Below are positions 28,116-36,778 of a stretch of DNA of 64,000 nucleotides, one piece after another. The stretch is from positions 558,001-622,000 of the forward strand of contig CAWBTC010000017.1 in the NCBI GenBank assembly GCA_963791635.1. The letters are read 5' to 3'. The stretch is from VFMC01 sp963791635. Its GTDB lineage: Bacteria > Actinomycetota > Acidimicrobiia > Acidimicrobiales > Ilumatobacteraceae. The position numbers and the translations under genes were made by a program. Position 1 is the stretch's first letter. The number at the start of each line of letters is the position of its first letter. The notes under the pieces were generated by a model. The model did no database searches and was not told the origin of the DNA. It was given only the letters and a program-made list of their open reading frames with translations.

Positions 28116-28772
28116 ATGGACCGACGCGAGATCTACAGCTTGACGGGATCGATCGTTCGCATCGCCATGCCCGGTGGCGGCGTGGTGGTGCTGTTCAGCG
28201 TGGAGTCCGCGGCCAGCACGATGGCCGTGATGAGGCCGTGCAACCGCGACGCGAGGGAGTTCGCTGCATCTCTCCAGCCGGGCACGCAGTTGGAGCTCAC
28301 CGCTGGTGCCTTTGACGGTGTGCTCCACGGCACGCTCACCGTCGACCGATGGTCGCCGTCGCAGCGCATGCTCGTGGTGGACAACCCACCGCTCGAGTAC
28401 ACCCAGCGACGAGATGCCTTCCGCGTGCCGGCGACGCTGCCGGTTGACGTCATGATCGCCGATGCCGCGCACCCACAGGGCGCGTTCCTCGTGCGCGGCG
28501 TCACCCGCGACCTGTCGCAGGACGGGCTCTCGTGCACTGTCACCGGGGTGTCGCTCCCCGAGGGCACCGAGGTCGTTCTCGTCGTGCACACCCAACGCCA
28601 GCCGATCCTGGTCGTGGTGCGTGTGCTCGGGGCGCACCCCGACGTGGGCTCCACGTTTCGCGCCAGATTCGAACAGATCACCCCGTTCGAGCAGACCGTG
28701 TTGTCGGGCGAACTGCGCCGTCTGGAAGTGGCGAAGGTGAGCACCTCACGCAGCATGGCGACACTGCGATGA
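28116..28772 (+). CDS. PilZ-domain protein (probable c-di-GMP receptor)
   Basis: A 218-residue protein with a YcgR-like layout: an N-terminal beta domain (~1-95) and a C-terminal PilZ domain. The two c-di-GMP signatures are visible: RRDAFRVP (RxxxR form) at about residue 98 and DLSQDGLSC (D/N-x-S-x-x-G) about 35 residues later. The ATG at 28116 follows GGGAG. The stop overlaps the start of a 91-aa gene by four bases (ATGA), implying the two act together. No flagellar or cellulose gene is nearby, so the output is unknown. Confidence 0.8.
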   Translation: MDRREIYSLTGSIVRIAMPGGGVVVLFSVESAASTMAVMRPCNRDAREFAASLQPGTQLELTAGAFDGVLHGTLTVDRWSPSQRMLVVDNPPLEYTQRRDAFRVPATLPVDVMIADAAHPQGAFLVRGVTRDLSQDGLSCTVTGVSLPEGTEVVLVVHTQRQPILVVVRVLGAHPDVGSTFRARFEQITPFEQTVLSGELRRLEVAKVSTSRSMATLR

Positions 28773-29044
28773 CCGGCGACGAGCGTCTCTCGCAGCTCGC
28801 GCTCCTCTCGCTGCTCTCGGTGGTGGAAGGCGAGCCGCTCCTGCAGCCGGCAACGGTGGTGCACCGCGATCAGCACCTGATGCAGGTGCGCACCGACGGG
28901 CCGCTCACGTTGTCGATCGGCAACGTGGTTGCGGTGATGGAGGCGGCGAGCGACGGGCGCGACGCAGCGCCGTCGCTCGCGCTCGTGGCCGAGATGATCG
29001 ATCCCAGCACCGCCGCGCTGCGGATGCTGGGACGGCGCCGCTGA
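28769..29044 (+). CDS. Small protein coupled to the PilZ gene
   Basis: A 91-aa protein beginning MTGDERLSQLALLSLLSVVEGEPL. The start overlaps the PilZ stop (ATGA). It has no signal peptide or TM segment; the sequence alternates short hydrophobic strands (LMQVRTDGPLTLSIGNVVAV). I recognise no family. The tight coupling suggests a partner of the PilZ protein. Confidence 0.65.
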   Translation: MTGDERLSQLALLSLLSVVEGEPLLQPATVVHRDQHLMQVRTDGPLTLSIGNVVAVMEAASDGRDAAPSLALVAEMIDPSTAALRMLGRRR

Positions 29045-29075
29045 GGGGTCGAGCGCCGCCGGTAGCCTGCGGCCC

Positions 29076-29561
29076 GTGGCGTCGAGCAACGGTTCGGGCA
29101 GTTCGGGAAAGCGACCGTTCTGGATGCACCAGGCAGTGGAGTACCTGCTCGGTGGCGTCCTGGTCGCTCAGGGCCTGCAGAGCCCTGCGCCGGTCGCGCC
29201 GTCGTTGGCGGGTCTGCTCGTGCTCGCCAATGCGTGCACTGTGCGCGACGGTGCGCTGTCGGCGTTCCGGCTCGTGAGCCGCAGCGCCCATCGGATCATC
29301 GATGTCGTCGTGATCGCCGCGGTCGTGCTGCTGGCACTGCAGCCCTGGACCGAGGTCGATTCCGGCGCTCGGATCGTGATGATCGGCATCGCCGCGGTGA
29401 TGGGATTCGTGTGGTGGCAGAGCAGCTTCGCCGAGAAGCAGCGCCGCGAGACGATGGTCGCGCAGGGTGGCCTCAGCACCGAGATCGGCCGGCGCGCCGG
29501 CCGAATGGTCGGCGACGGAATCAACGCCGCCAAGCGTCTGGAGCGCCGGAAGAAGTCGTGA
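29076..29561 (+). CDS. Small integral membrane protein
   Basis: A 161-residue protein with a short polar N-terminus (SSNGSGSSGKRPFW), hydrophobic stretches around residues 22-35 and 40-55, and two clear TM segments (VVVIAAVVLLALQP and IVMIGIAAVMGFVWW), ending in a basic helix (GRRAGRMVGDGINAAKRLER). The GTG start at 29076 is 7 nt after TAGCCT (29063-29068), a leaderless-type start. No known family recognised. Confidence 0.65.
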   Translation: MASSNGSGSSGKRPFWMHQAVEYLLGGVLVAQGLQSPAPVAPSLAGLLVLANACTVRDGALSAFRLVSRSAHRIIDVVVIAAVVLLALQPWTEVDSGARIVMIGIAAVMGFVWWQSSFAEKQRRETMVAQGGLSTEIGRRAGRMVGDGINAAKRLERRKKS

Positions 29562-29564
29562 CGG

Positions 29565-29570
29565 TAGCCT
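29565..29570 (+). promoter_or_regulatory. -10 box before the 60-aa gene
   Basis: TAGCCT ends 8 nt before ATG 29579; no SD before that ATG. Confidence 0.4.
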
Positions 29571-29578
29571 CACACGTC

Positions 29579-29761
29579 ATGGCGTTCGACATCCCTGCAC
29601 CCGACCTCAACAAGCTCATCGCTGCGTGGGACGAGTGGGAGACCGGTGCCGAGACCCCCGGCAAGGTGCTCTCGAAGCTGAAGACCGCCGGTCTGCACAC
29701 CGTGCTCGCCGAGCTGCGCGACAGCGGCTGGGCCCCGTCCGCCGGGCCTGCGGCGGACTGA
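29579..29761 (+). CDS. Small conserved-looking protein, 60 aa
   Basis: Encodes MAFDIPAPDLNKLIAAWDEW and continues through TGAETPGKVLSKLKTAGLHT to SAGPAAD. It is acidic-amphipathic and helical with no TM segment. The ATG at 29579 fits the TAGCCT box 8 nt upstream; an alternative GTG at 29558 overlaps the previous stop as GTGA and adds seven residues. Codon usage matches the neighbours. Function unknown. Confidence 0.65.
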   Translation: MAFDIPAPDLNKLIAAWDEWETGAETPGKVLSKLKTAGLHTVLAELRDSGWAPSAGPAAD

Positions 29762-29796
29762 TCCGTCGCAGCCTCGCGACCGTCGAGCAACTGCTC

Positions 29797-30600
29797 GTGA
29801 TCCACGATCCCCGACGCCGCGGCGGCGACCAGCACATCCCCCGCCCCGACAGTTGGCGGCCCGGCTCGTCCGCACCGTGGGCAGCAGGCGACACCGACAA
29901 CAGCGACACCGACAACAGCGACAGCGACAACAGCGACAGCGACAGAGACGACAGCAACGAGCGCGCGGAGCGCATCGGCGGTCGAGACGTCGCGGGCCAG
30001 CTCGGTGACGCTCGACTCGATGCGCTCCTCCGGGTCGTGCGCGTGCGTCAGCCAGTTCGGCTCGCTCCGCCGTTTCCCGGGGCGCGCAACTCGGCGGTGC
30101 TGATCGTTCTCCACGACGGGCCCGACGGCGCCGAAGCCCTGTTCACCAAACGCGCCCAGCATCTCCGCAACCACAAGGGCGAGATCAGCTTCCCCGGTGG
30201 TCGGATGGAGCCGGGGGAGACAGCCGAACAGGCCGCCGTGCGCGAGGCATGGGAGGAGGTCGCCCTCGACCCGGCACTGGTCGAGGTGCACGGGGAACTC
30301 GATCACCTCTCGACCTTGGTGAGCAACAGCTACATCGTGCCGGTGGTGGCAACCGTGTCCGCTCGGCCGCCGCTGCAGCCGAATGCCGGCGAGGTCGATC
30401 GCATCCTGTGGGTGCGGTTCGACGAGTTGGCCCACGCCGACACCTACCGCGAGGAGTGGTGGGGCGTCGGGGACGTCGAGCGGCCGATCCACTTCTTCGA
30501 ACTCGAGGACGAGACGATCTGGGGCGCCACGGCACGGATGCTGCACCAGTTGCTCCGGCTCGCCCACGGGGTGGACGAACCGGAGCCGCCGGTCTGGTGA
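29797..30600 (+). CDS. Nudix hydrolase, CoA pyrophosphatase (NudL-like)
   Basis: The core has both signatures of CoA-cleaving Nudix enzymes: the UPF0035/CoA motif LFTKRAQHLRNHKGEISFPG and the Nudix box GGRMEPGETAEQAAVREAWE followed by EVAL (the usual Gly near the end is Ala). It would split CoA or acyl-CoA into phosphopantetheine and 3',5'-ADP. The N-terminus is unsettled: GTG 29797 gives 267 aa but includes a low-complexity run of Asp/Ser/Asn repeats (DTDNSDTDNSDSDNSDSDRD) encoded by tandem CGACA-type repeats. A start closer to residue 80 is possible. Confidence 0.8.
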   Translation: MIHDPRRRGGDQHIPRPDSWRPGSSAPWAAGDTDNSDTDNSDSDNSDSDRDDSNERAERIGGRDVAGQLGDARLDALLRVVRVRQPVRLAPPFPGARNSAVLIVLHDGPDGAEALFTKRAQHLRNHKGEISFPGGRMEPGETAEQAAVREAWEEVALDPALVEVHGELDHLSTLVSNSYIVPVVATVSARPPLQPNAGEVDRILWVRFDELAHADTYREEWWGVGDVERPIHFFELEDETIWGATARMLHQLLRLAHGVDEPEPPVW

Positions 30601-30652
30601 CGCGGCACCGACAGGTGTGGCCACCGGCAGGTGTGGTCACCGGTCGGAGTGG

Positions 30653-31150
30653 TCACGGACCGCCCGCAACTCGTACGGCGGCGTAGAACGTCGTCGCCCA
30701 TGCGAAACAAGACGGCTGGTCGTGCCAGCGACGGGCACGGCAGTGCGCGTTCATGTCGGTGTACAGCTGCCGGTCGACGCGGGCACGGTTGGCGGCTTTC
30801 CAGTACGTGGTACCGGTGCCGTAGCGGTGCTCCATCCGCTGGAGGTTGCGATAGCCGAAGTCGTGCCGGCGACACGGCTGACGGAAGTCGAACGTGCGGC
30901 CGGTGGACCCGACGATCGGTGCAGAGCACCAATCCGTGGTCCAATCGAACCAAGGATCGCCGTGATCGGCGATCGAGACGAAGTCGGTGATGCTCGTGCG
31001 ATACATCACCTGTTCGATGAAGGCCAGGTCGCTGCCGACGGACTGGCCGACTGCTGGGATGGCGCCGGCGATGCGCGAGCCGGCAAGTGCCGGCGACAGG
31101 ACGGTCAGGACGCTCGTGACCGCGACGAGCACTCGGGTCGTGGACCGCAT
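30653..31150 (-). CDS. Secreted prokaryotic phospholipase A2
   Basis: A 165-residue protein with a signal peptide (MRSTTRVLVAVTSVLTVLSP, cleavage near AGA). The mature part has the catalytic His-Asp motif CRRHDFGYRN of bacterial/fungal group XIV PLA2 and further Cys (DWCSAP, AHCRAR, PSCFAW) able to form the two family disulfides. It should release fatty acid from the sn-2 position of phospholipids outside the cell. The ATG at 31150 follows AAGGAG. It is on the same strand as the decarboxylase upstream, 127 bp apart. Confidence 0.85.
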   Translation of the reverse strand: MRSTTRVLVAVTSVLTVLSPALAGSRIAGAIPAVGQSVGSDLAFIEQVMYRTSITDFVSIADHGDPWFDWTTDWCSAPIVGSTGRTFDFRQPCRRHDFGYRNLQRMEHRYGTGTTYWKAANRARVDRQLYTDMNAHCRARRWHDQPSCFAWATTFYAAVRVAGGP

Positions 31151-31277
31151 GGTGCTCCTTGCCCCGCCGCCATCGGACCGGCAGCGGGGGGCGGAGTCAA
31201 CCGGCGTCGCGGCGACCGCGCAACCTCGTCTCGACAAAGTGGTCAGCAGCGATCAGATCACGCGCGCAGGTGCGGAG

Positions 31278-32684
31278 CTATGCGAGCGACTGCAGCAAAC
31301 TCCACCCGGCCCGTACATGACGTTCGTCGGTCGTGCGTCCGCCGATCGAGAATCGCAGGGCGACCCGACCGTCGAGCACGGTGCGCGTGAACAGCGCCTT
31401 GCCGCTCGCGTTCGCCCGCTCGATCAAGGAGTCGGTGGCTTCGTTGCCACGTCGCAGGGTGATGCACACGAGGTTGAGCGGGTGCGGCGCCACCACCTCG
31501 AAGCGGTCGTCGGCGCGCACGAGATCGGCGAGCAACTGGGTGGCAGCGATGTGGCGACGGATCATGTCGACCGCCTCGATCGCGCCTCCCGTGCGGATGG
31601 TGAACCACAACTTCAGCGCTCGGAACCGGCGTCCGAGCGGGATCTGCCAGTCGCGGTAGTCGATCGCTGCCCCTGACTCGGCGGACTTCGAGCGGAGGTA
31701 CTCGGGCAGGATGCTGAGCGCACCGAGCAGTGCTGCACGATCGGCCGTGTAGAACAGGTCGCAGTCGAACACGACACCCATCCACTTGTGCGGGTTGGTG
31801 CAGTAGCTGTCGGCCAGCTCCAGCCCGTCGTTCACCCACCGCAGTTCGGGGGCGAGCGCAGCGATGCCACTCATCGCCGCGTCCACGTGCACCCACATCG
31901 CGTGCTGGTGCGCGAGCGGCGCGATCGCGGGAGTGGGGTCGAACGCCATTGAACTGGTCGTGCCGCGGCTGCAACAGACCCAGAACGGCGTCAGGCCTGC
32001 GGCGATGTCGACGGCGACCATCTCGGCGAAGGCCTCCGGCAGCATCGCGAAGTCCTCGTCGTGCGGGACGATCCGAAGCTGCTCGGTTCCGATGCCTGCG
32101 ATGCGAAGGCCCTTCTCGATGCTCGAGTGCGCCTGGCTGGTCGAGTACGCCACGAGGTGGGTGGTGTCCCCGAGGCGGTTGATCGAACCACCCGAGATGC
32201 GCCATCGCGCCGCGAGGATCGAGGCGAGGGTCGCTTCGCTGGCGGATCCGTGGATCACACCACCACCGTGGTCGCTGGTCGACCTGAACGTCTGTGGGAG
32301 GCCGAGCAGGTCGACCATCCAGTCCATCATCAGCGTCTCCACCTCGGTGCAGGCCGGGCTGGTGACCCAACTCATGCCTTGAACGCCGAGGCCTGCAGAG
32401 GCGAGCTCGCCGAGGATCGAGGCGTACGACGAGTTGCCGGGGAAGTACGCGAAGAAGTCAGGGTGCTGCCAATGGGTGAGGCCGGGCACGATCACTCGGT
32501 CCATGTCGGCGAGCACCAGATCGAACGACTCGGGTGCCGTGGGCGGGTGTTCGGGCAGTTGGGCGCGCACGTCGCCTGGCTGCACCGTCGACGTCACCGG
32601 CCGCGATTCGATGGTCTCGAGGTAGTCGGCAACCCAGTCGATCAACGCCTTGCCCTGTGTGCGGAACTCATCGACGTTCATCAC
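31278..32684 (-). CDS. PLP-dependent aromatic-L-amino-acid decarboxylase family protein
   Basis: A 468-aa group II decarboxylase. It has the substrate-entry segment THWQHPDFFAYFPGNSS, GGGVIHGSASEATLASILAA, VHVDAAMSG and the PLP lysine in NPHKWMG. The HWQHPxFFAYFP block is typical of tyrosine/tryptophan/DOPA decarboxylases, so an aromatic amine product is likely; exact substrate cannot be read. The ATG at 32684 is preceded by GGAGGAAGG. The gene is divergent from the hydrolase at 32787. Confidence 0.88.
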   Translation of the reverse strand: MMNVDEFRTQGKALIDWVADYLETIESRPVTSTVQPGDVRAQLPEHPPTAPESFDLVLADMDRVIVPGLTHWQHPDFFAYFPGNSSYASILGELASAGLGVQGMSWVTSPACTEVETLMMDWMVDLLGLPQTFRSTSDHGGGVIHGSASEATLASILAARWRISGGSINRLGDTTHLVAYSTSQAHSSIEKGLRIAGIGTEQLRIVPHDEDFAMLPEAFAEMVAVDIAAGLTPFWVCCSRGTTSSMAFDPTPAIAPLAHQHAMWVHVDAAMSGIAALAPELRWVNDGLELADSYCTNPHKWMGVVFDCDLFYTADRAALLGALSILPEYLRSKSAESGAAIDYRDWQIPLGRRFRALKLWFTIRTGGAIEAVDMIRRHIAATQLLADLVRADDRFEVVAPHPLNLVCITLRRGNEATDSLIERANASGKALFTRTVLDGRVALRFSIGGRTTDERHVRAGWSLLQSLA

Positions 32685-32774
32685 GCAACCTTCCTCCGAC
32701 GGTCCGACCTACCGGCCACATGCTGCCATGGGCTCCGCTCGGGCGCCGAATGCGCGCCGACCGTGCGCCAGGCG

Positions 32775-32780
32775 TAGGTT
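32775..32780 (+). promoter_or_regulatory. -10 box of the alpha/beta hydrolase gene
   Basis: TAGGTT ends 6 nt before ATG 32787; no SD, a leaderless-type start. Confidence 0.4.
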
Positions 32781-32786
32781 CGCGCG

Positions 32787-33710
32787 ATGCACCCCGACAT
32801 CGATCCCGGTCGCTTCGCCGTTCATCGCCAGTCGCCCCGGGGGTTTGCCCAGGCATACGTCCGCGAGGGCGACGGCGGCGTTCCGCTCGTGTGCGTGCAC
32901 GGGTGGCCCGAGAGCAAGCGGGTGTTCTGGCGTGTGATCGAACCGATGGCGACGGCAGGGTTCGAGGTGATCGTGCCCGACCTGCGTGGCTTCGGTGACA
33001 GCGAGGTGGGACCCGACGGGTTCCACGACGTGGCGAGCCATGCCCGCGATCTGTACGCCCTCGTGCACGATGTGTTCGGCCACGAGCGGGTGGTGCTGCT
33101 CGGGGGCGATCTCGGTGGACCGGTGATCCAGGATCTCGCGCTCCGGTATCCCGAGTGGGTCGACCGGATGGTGCTGTTCAACTCGCCACTCCCGTTCCTC
33201 AAAGAGGCGATGGCCGGCATCCCGAACACGCGACCCTCCCGCGAAGCCGCGGACTACTTCTTGCGCCAGGGCCTCGATGCTGACGGCCTCGCCGCGGAAC
33301 TCACCACGCCGGCGATGCGACGCCGCTACATCGCCACGTTCTACACGAGTCGGTTCTGGGCGCATCCGGGTGCCTTTGCGATCCCTGATGAGGTCGACTT
33401 CCACACCGAGCCCTTCGCAGATGCGGCCACGTTGCGCGCCAGCTTCGGTGGCTACGAGAGCAGCTTTCACGAGCAGGCGCGCAGCGGGCCCACGCTGCTC
33501 GGTCCCAATGACCACACTCCGACGCTGTTGCTGTTCGGCACGAGCGATCACGTGATCTACCCGTCGTTCGACCGCATGGCTGCGACGGTGTTCGCCCGTC
33601 ACGTCGGCCCGTTCCTCCTGCGCGACTGTGGTCACTTCGTGCCCTGGGAGGCACCCCACGCCCTGGTCAGCGGCACCGCAGCGTTCTGCAGTGACCTCCT
33701 TTCGCGCTGA
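32787..33710 (+). CDS. Alpha/beta hydrolase (epoxide hydrolase / haloacid dehalogenase-type)
   Basis: A 307-residue alpha/beta hydrolase. The oxyanion motif is HGWPES, DLRGFGDSE follows, and the nucleophile elbow is GGDLGG, that is Asp rather than Ser, as in epoxide hydrolases and haloalkane/haloacetate dehalogenases. The acid is likely in FGTSDHVIYP and the catalytic His in DCGHFVPWEAP. Which of these substrate classes it attacks cannot be told from sequence alone. Confidence 0.85.
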   Translation: MHPDIDPGRFAVHRQSPRGFAQAYVREGDGGVPLVCVHGWPESKRVFWRVIEPMATAGFEVIVPDLRGFGDSEVGPDGFHDVASHARDLYALVHDVFGHERVVLLGGDLGGPVIQDLALRYPEWVDRMVLFNSPLPFLKEAMAGIPNTRPSREAADYFLRQGLDADGLAAELTTPAMRRRYIATFYTSRFWAHPGAFAIPDEVDFHTEPFADAATLRASFGGYESSFHEQARSGPTLLGPNDHTPTLLLFGTSDHVIYPSFDRMAATVFARHVGPFLLRDCGHFVPWEAPHALVSGTAAFCSDLLSR

Positions 33711-33772
33711 ACCCGCCGACGGCGTCGCGGGCGGCCGGATGGGTGGTTTCGTCGTCGGTGAGACGTACTCGG

Positions 33773-33812
33773 AGGCGGGGTGGCGGGGTGGCGGGGTGGC
33801 GGGGTGGCGGGG
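33773..33812. repeat. G-rich 8-bp tandem repeat
   Basis: Five head-to-tail units, AGGCGGGG then four perfect TGGCGGGG, with further degenerate units to about 33835. The plus strand could form a G-quadruplex. It lies about 80-120 bp upstream of the secreted protein gene, i.e. in its likely promoter region. Confidence 0.75.
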
Positions 33813-33890
33813 TCGCGGTGGTGGCGGAGTGGTCGGAGCTGGACGACGACTTGACTCTTGTCTGGTGACCTCGATGCCGATGAAGTGTTC

Positions 33891-36146
33891 GTGATCGGAG
33901 CTCGACGCGCGTGCCGTGCGACCCTCGCCCTGATGGCGCTCCTCGCCGTGCCCGCAGTGCCCGGCGCCACGCGCGTCGCCGACGCTGCCCCCGGGTGCGG
34001 CCGGGTCGGCCTCGATGAGGCACAGCTCGATGCGGCTTTCGCGACTCCTGGTCTCGGCGCCACGTCTTCTGCTCAAGGTTTCGGTGGCGGCGACTATCCG
34101 CACGCGTACCCACTCCCCGACGGCCGCATCTTCTGGATGTTCCAGGACCTCCACTTCAGCAACGACGAGAGCCTCCTGAATGACGTGGCCGACGGCAGCC
34201 CGACCAACGCCGCTCACAACGCTGGTCTGGTCCAGCAGGGGGAGTGCTTCACGATCCTCGGCGCTCGCGGCCGCGACTTGATCGGTGATGAGCAGACGGC
34301 GGACAGCCGCACCTGGTTCTGGCCGATGGACGGCGAGATCGGGGTCGACGGCAACCTCTGGATCTTCATGGTCGAGATGAACAACCCGAGCGGTGGTGGT
34401 GCCGGCTACGGGGCGGTGCCGGTGCGCACGTGGCTGGCGATCCTCGACCGGAACACCCTTCAACAGTTGTACTTCGAGCCGGCGCCAGATGCGTCGAACC
34501 GCCTCTACGGCTGGTCGGTGGTGTCGAACGATCAATGGAGCTACCTGTACAGCCATTGCTATCGGCAGTACGCGAACCCGGTGAACAACATCGGTCAGTT
34601 CGACGCGGCGTGCATGCCTCACACCTACCTGGCCCGCGTGCCGAAGGGGAACTTCGTCGTCGCGCCGGAGTACTGGAACGGGTCAGGTTGGACGACCAAC
34701 TCGGCTGCCGCACAGGCCGTGACGTCGCGCAACGTGGCCAACCCGATGAGCGTGCAGTGGTTCGGCGACGTGTACGTGTCGGTCACCAAGGAGAACGAGT
34801 GGTGGGGGAGCCGTCTCATCGTCGACCGTGCGCCTGCGCCGCAGGGGCCGTGGACCACCGTCACCACACGGACCGTGTCGAACGAGATGAAGTGCACCAC
34901 GTGCGGGAACTACGGCGCGTTCCTCATGCCGTGGCTCGACAAGAACTCGAAGATGGTCGTCGGGCTCTCGAGTGGTGGCGACTTCGATCTGTGGCGCCAG
35001 AACGCGTGGCTCTACCGCCCGACGTTCCACACCTTCGACGTGCCCGCCGCGACGTCACCGTTGGCCGGAGCGACGCCTCCATCGTTCCCTGCAGGGACCG
35101 CCAACGCCGGCTTCGTGCCGGTGGATCCCGAGCGAATCGTCGACACGCGTGAGACCGGCGCCGTGTTCGCCACGTTGCGGGGCGGGCAGACCGCCGTGCT
35201 CGATCTCCGCAGTCGTCTGCCCGCAGGTGCGACGGCGGTGGCGCTGAACCTCACGACCGATCGTTCGGAGCAGGACGGATGGGTACGGGCCTTCCCGTGC
35301 ACCACATCCGAGCCACCCACCTCGAACGTGAACCCGGCCACGGGTCGCGTGGTCACCAACGCGGCGATCGTGCCCGTGGGCGACGGGCGCGTCTGCTTCA
35401 CGTCGCTCGGTACGACCGACTTGGTGGTCGACCTCAACGGCTGGCTCACAACGGGTACGTCCACCGGGCTCGTGTCTGTCACGCGTCGACTCGTCGACAC
35501 CCGCACCGGAGAAGGCGGCGCGTCGCGGCTCGCGGCCGGTGGTGTGATCGAGGTGGCGGTCACCACCGCCGGGTCGTCCACGACCGCCGTGGCACTCGGG
35601 GTGACCGCGGTCGATCCCGGGGCGAACGGCTTCGTGACCGCCTGGCCGTGCGGTGGGCAGCGCCCTGACGTGTCGAATCTCAATCCCGAGTGGATGGTGA
35701 CGCGGCCGAATCTCGTCAACGTGCGCGTCGGGGCGGGCGGCAAGGTGTGCCTGTTCTCGCTGCAGCCCACCGATCTCGTGGTCGATCTGCTCGGTGAGTA
35801 CCGAACGGGGAGCGGAGCCCGCTACGCAGCGTTGACCCCGCGACGCCTGCTCGACACTCGCGACGGTGCCCGGCCGTCGCACCAGTCGAACCTGTCGGAC
35901 GTGATCGCGCTCGGCGCTCTCACTGCGGCCCAGGTGAACCTCACCGCCACCCAGACCGAGGCGGCCGGCTATCTCACCGCCTACTCGTGTCTCAGCCAGC
36001 CCTGGCCCGGCACGTCGAACGCGAACTTCGCCGCCGCGGAGACCACCGCCGGCGCAGCACTGATGAGCTCGTCGCGCGGCTACGGCTGCGTGTTCTCCTC
36101 GGCCCGCGCGCAGCTCGTGGTGGACCTGTTCGGCGTCTGGCGCTGA
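33891..36146 (+). CDS. Secreted DUF4185-like protein with three C-terminal surface modules
   Basis: About 751 aa. A signal peptide (ARRACRATLALMALLAVPAV) precedes mature APGCGRVG. Residues ~45-390 resemble the DUF4185 beta-propeller-like family: GGGDYPHAYPLPDGRIFWMF, TWFWPMDGEIGVDGNLWIFM, YGWSVVSNDQWSYLYSHC, NPMSVQWFGDVYVSVTKEN, and a CTTCGNYGAFLMPW segment. Three modules follow, each with (I/L)VDTR or LLDTR, ALNLT-like strand, PC and closing DLVVDLNGW / DLVVDLLGEY / QLVVDLFGVW. They match the modules of the protein at 1980-3830. GTG 33891 is the chosen start; TTG 33858 is in frame and possible. Likely surface or extracellular; the carbohydrate link is inference. Confidence 0.8.
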   Translation: MIGARRACRATLALMALLAVPAVPGATRVADAAPGCGRVGLDEAQLDAAFATPGLGATSSAQGFGGGDYPHAYPLPDGRIFWMFQDLHFSNDESLLNDVADGSPTNAAHNAGLVQQGECFTILGARGRDLIGDEQTADSRTWFWPMDGEIGVDGNLWIFMVEMNNPSGGGAGYGAVPVRTWLAILDRNTLQQLYFEPAPDASNRLYGWSVVSNDQWSYLYSHCYRQYANPVNNIGQFDAACMPHTYLARVPKGNFVVAPEYWNGSGWTTNSAAAQAVTSRNVANPMSVQWFGDVYVSVTKENEWWGSRLIVDRAPAPQGPWTTVTTRTVSNEMKCTTCGNYGAFLMPWLDKNSKMVVGLSSGGDFDLWRQNAWLYRPTFHTFDVPAATSPLAGATPPSFPAGTANAGFVPVDPERIVDTRETGAVFATLRGGQTAVLDLRSRLPAGATAVALNLTTDRSEQDGWVRAFPCTTSEPPTSNVNPATGRVVTNAAIVPVGDGRVCFTSLGTTDLVVDLNGWLTTGTSTGLVSVTRRLVDTRTGEGGASRLAAGGVIEVAVTTAGSSTTAVALGVTAVDPGANGFVTAWPCGGQRPDVSNLNPEWMVTRPNLVNVRVGAGGKVCLFSLQPTDLVVDLLGEYRTGSGARYAALTPRRLLDTRDGARPSHQSNLSDVIALGALTAAQVNLTATQTEAAGYLTAYSCLSQPWPGTSNANFAAAETTAGAALMSSSRGYGCVFSSARAQLVVDLFGVWR

Positions 36147-36165
36147 CGCCGGGAACCGACACGGC

Positions 36166-36600
36166 TCAGGCGGTCGGCGTCCGGTCGGTCGGCGGCAACC
36201 CCGTCGGCGTGGGCCCGGTCGGCGTGGCCCCGGATGATGTTGACCCGGTCGGCAGGGGGCCTCTCGGCAGAGGGCCCCTCGGTGCGTCGCGCCGGCGAAC
36301 GCTGCGGGCGACTCGCCAGCCGATGAACGCCAGTCCGGCGACGAGCACACCGAAGGTGATCATCGAGTGCCAGTCACCGCGGATCTGGTTGCCACACCCG
36401 GGGCGGGGCAACGAGCTCACGCAGTCACCGATGTTCGCATCCTCGGGGATGAACGGGTTGGTGCTCAACTCCTCTGTCACAGCTCGCTGATCGACTGTCG
36501 GGGCCGTTGCCGCATCGTCACGGCCGCATCCCACGGCCAACACTGCGACCGACAGCACGGTCGCGACCAGGTGCCGTCGGATGCTGAGGTGTTGAAGCAT
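36166..36600 (-). CDS. Putative lipoprotein with C-terminal TM segment and PTG-rich tail
   Basis: A 144-residue protein. The N-terminus has an export signal with lipobox (VATVLSVAVLAVGC), then SELSTNPFIPEDANI-like sequence (EELSTNPFIPEDANIGDCVS) and the paired-Cys segment SSLPRPGCGNQIRGDW. A TM helix (MITFGVLVAGLAFIGWRVA) and a tail of PTG/PLP repeats follow. The ATG at 36600 gives the lipobox in the right place. It converges on the DUF4185-like gene and diverges from guaA. Family not recognised. Confidence 0.65.
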   Translation of the reverse strand: MLQHLSIRRHLVATVLSVAVLAVGCGRDDAATAPTVDQRAVTEELSTNPFIPEDANIGDCVSSLPRPGCGNQIRGDWHSMITFGVLVAGLAFIGWRVARSVRRRDAPRGPLPRGPLPTGSTSSGATPTGPTPTGLPPTDRTPTA

Positions 36601-36766
36601 GTACCCATCGTGCCAGCTGTGTGGCTGGCCGGCGTCGTCGGCGTCGTCTGCGTCGGTGTGTCGATCGCCACGATGACCTGGCCGCACCGAATGGGCCGGC
36701 GAACGGGCCGGCGAATGGCCCGGCGAACCGGCGTCGCGGAATCTGCGTCGGTCGTCGCCCACCACG

Positions 36767-36772
36767 TACCAT
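36767..36772 (+). promoter_or_regulatory. -10 box of guaA
   Basis: TACCAT ends 6 nt before ATG 36779; no SD present. Confidence 0.4.
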
Positions 36773-36778
36773 CGTTCG

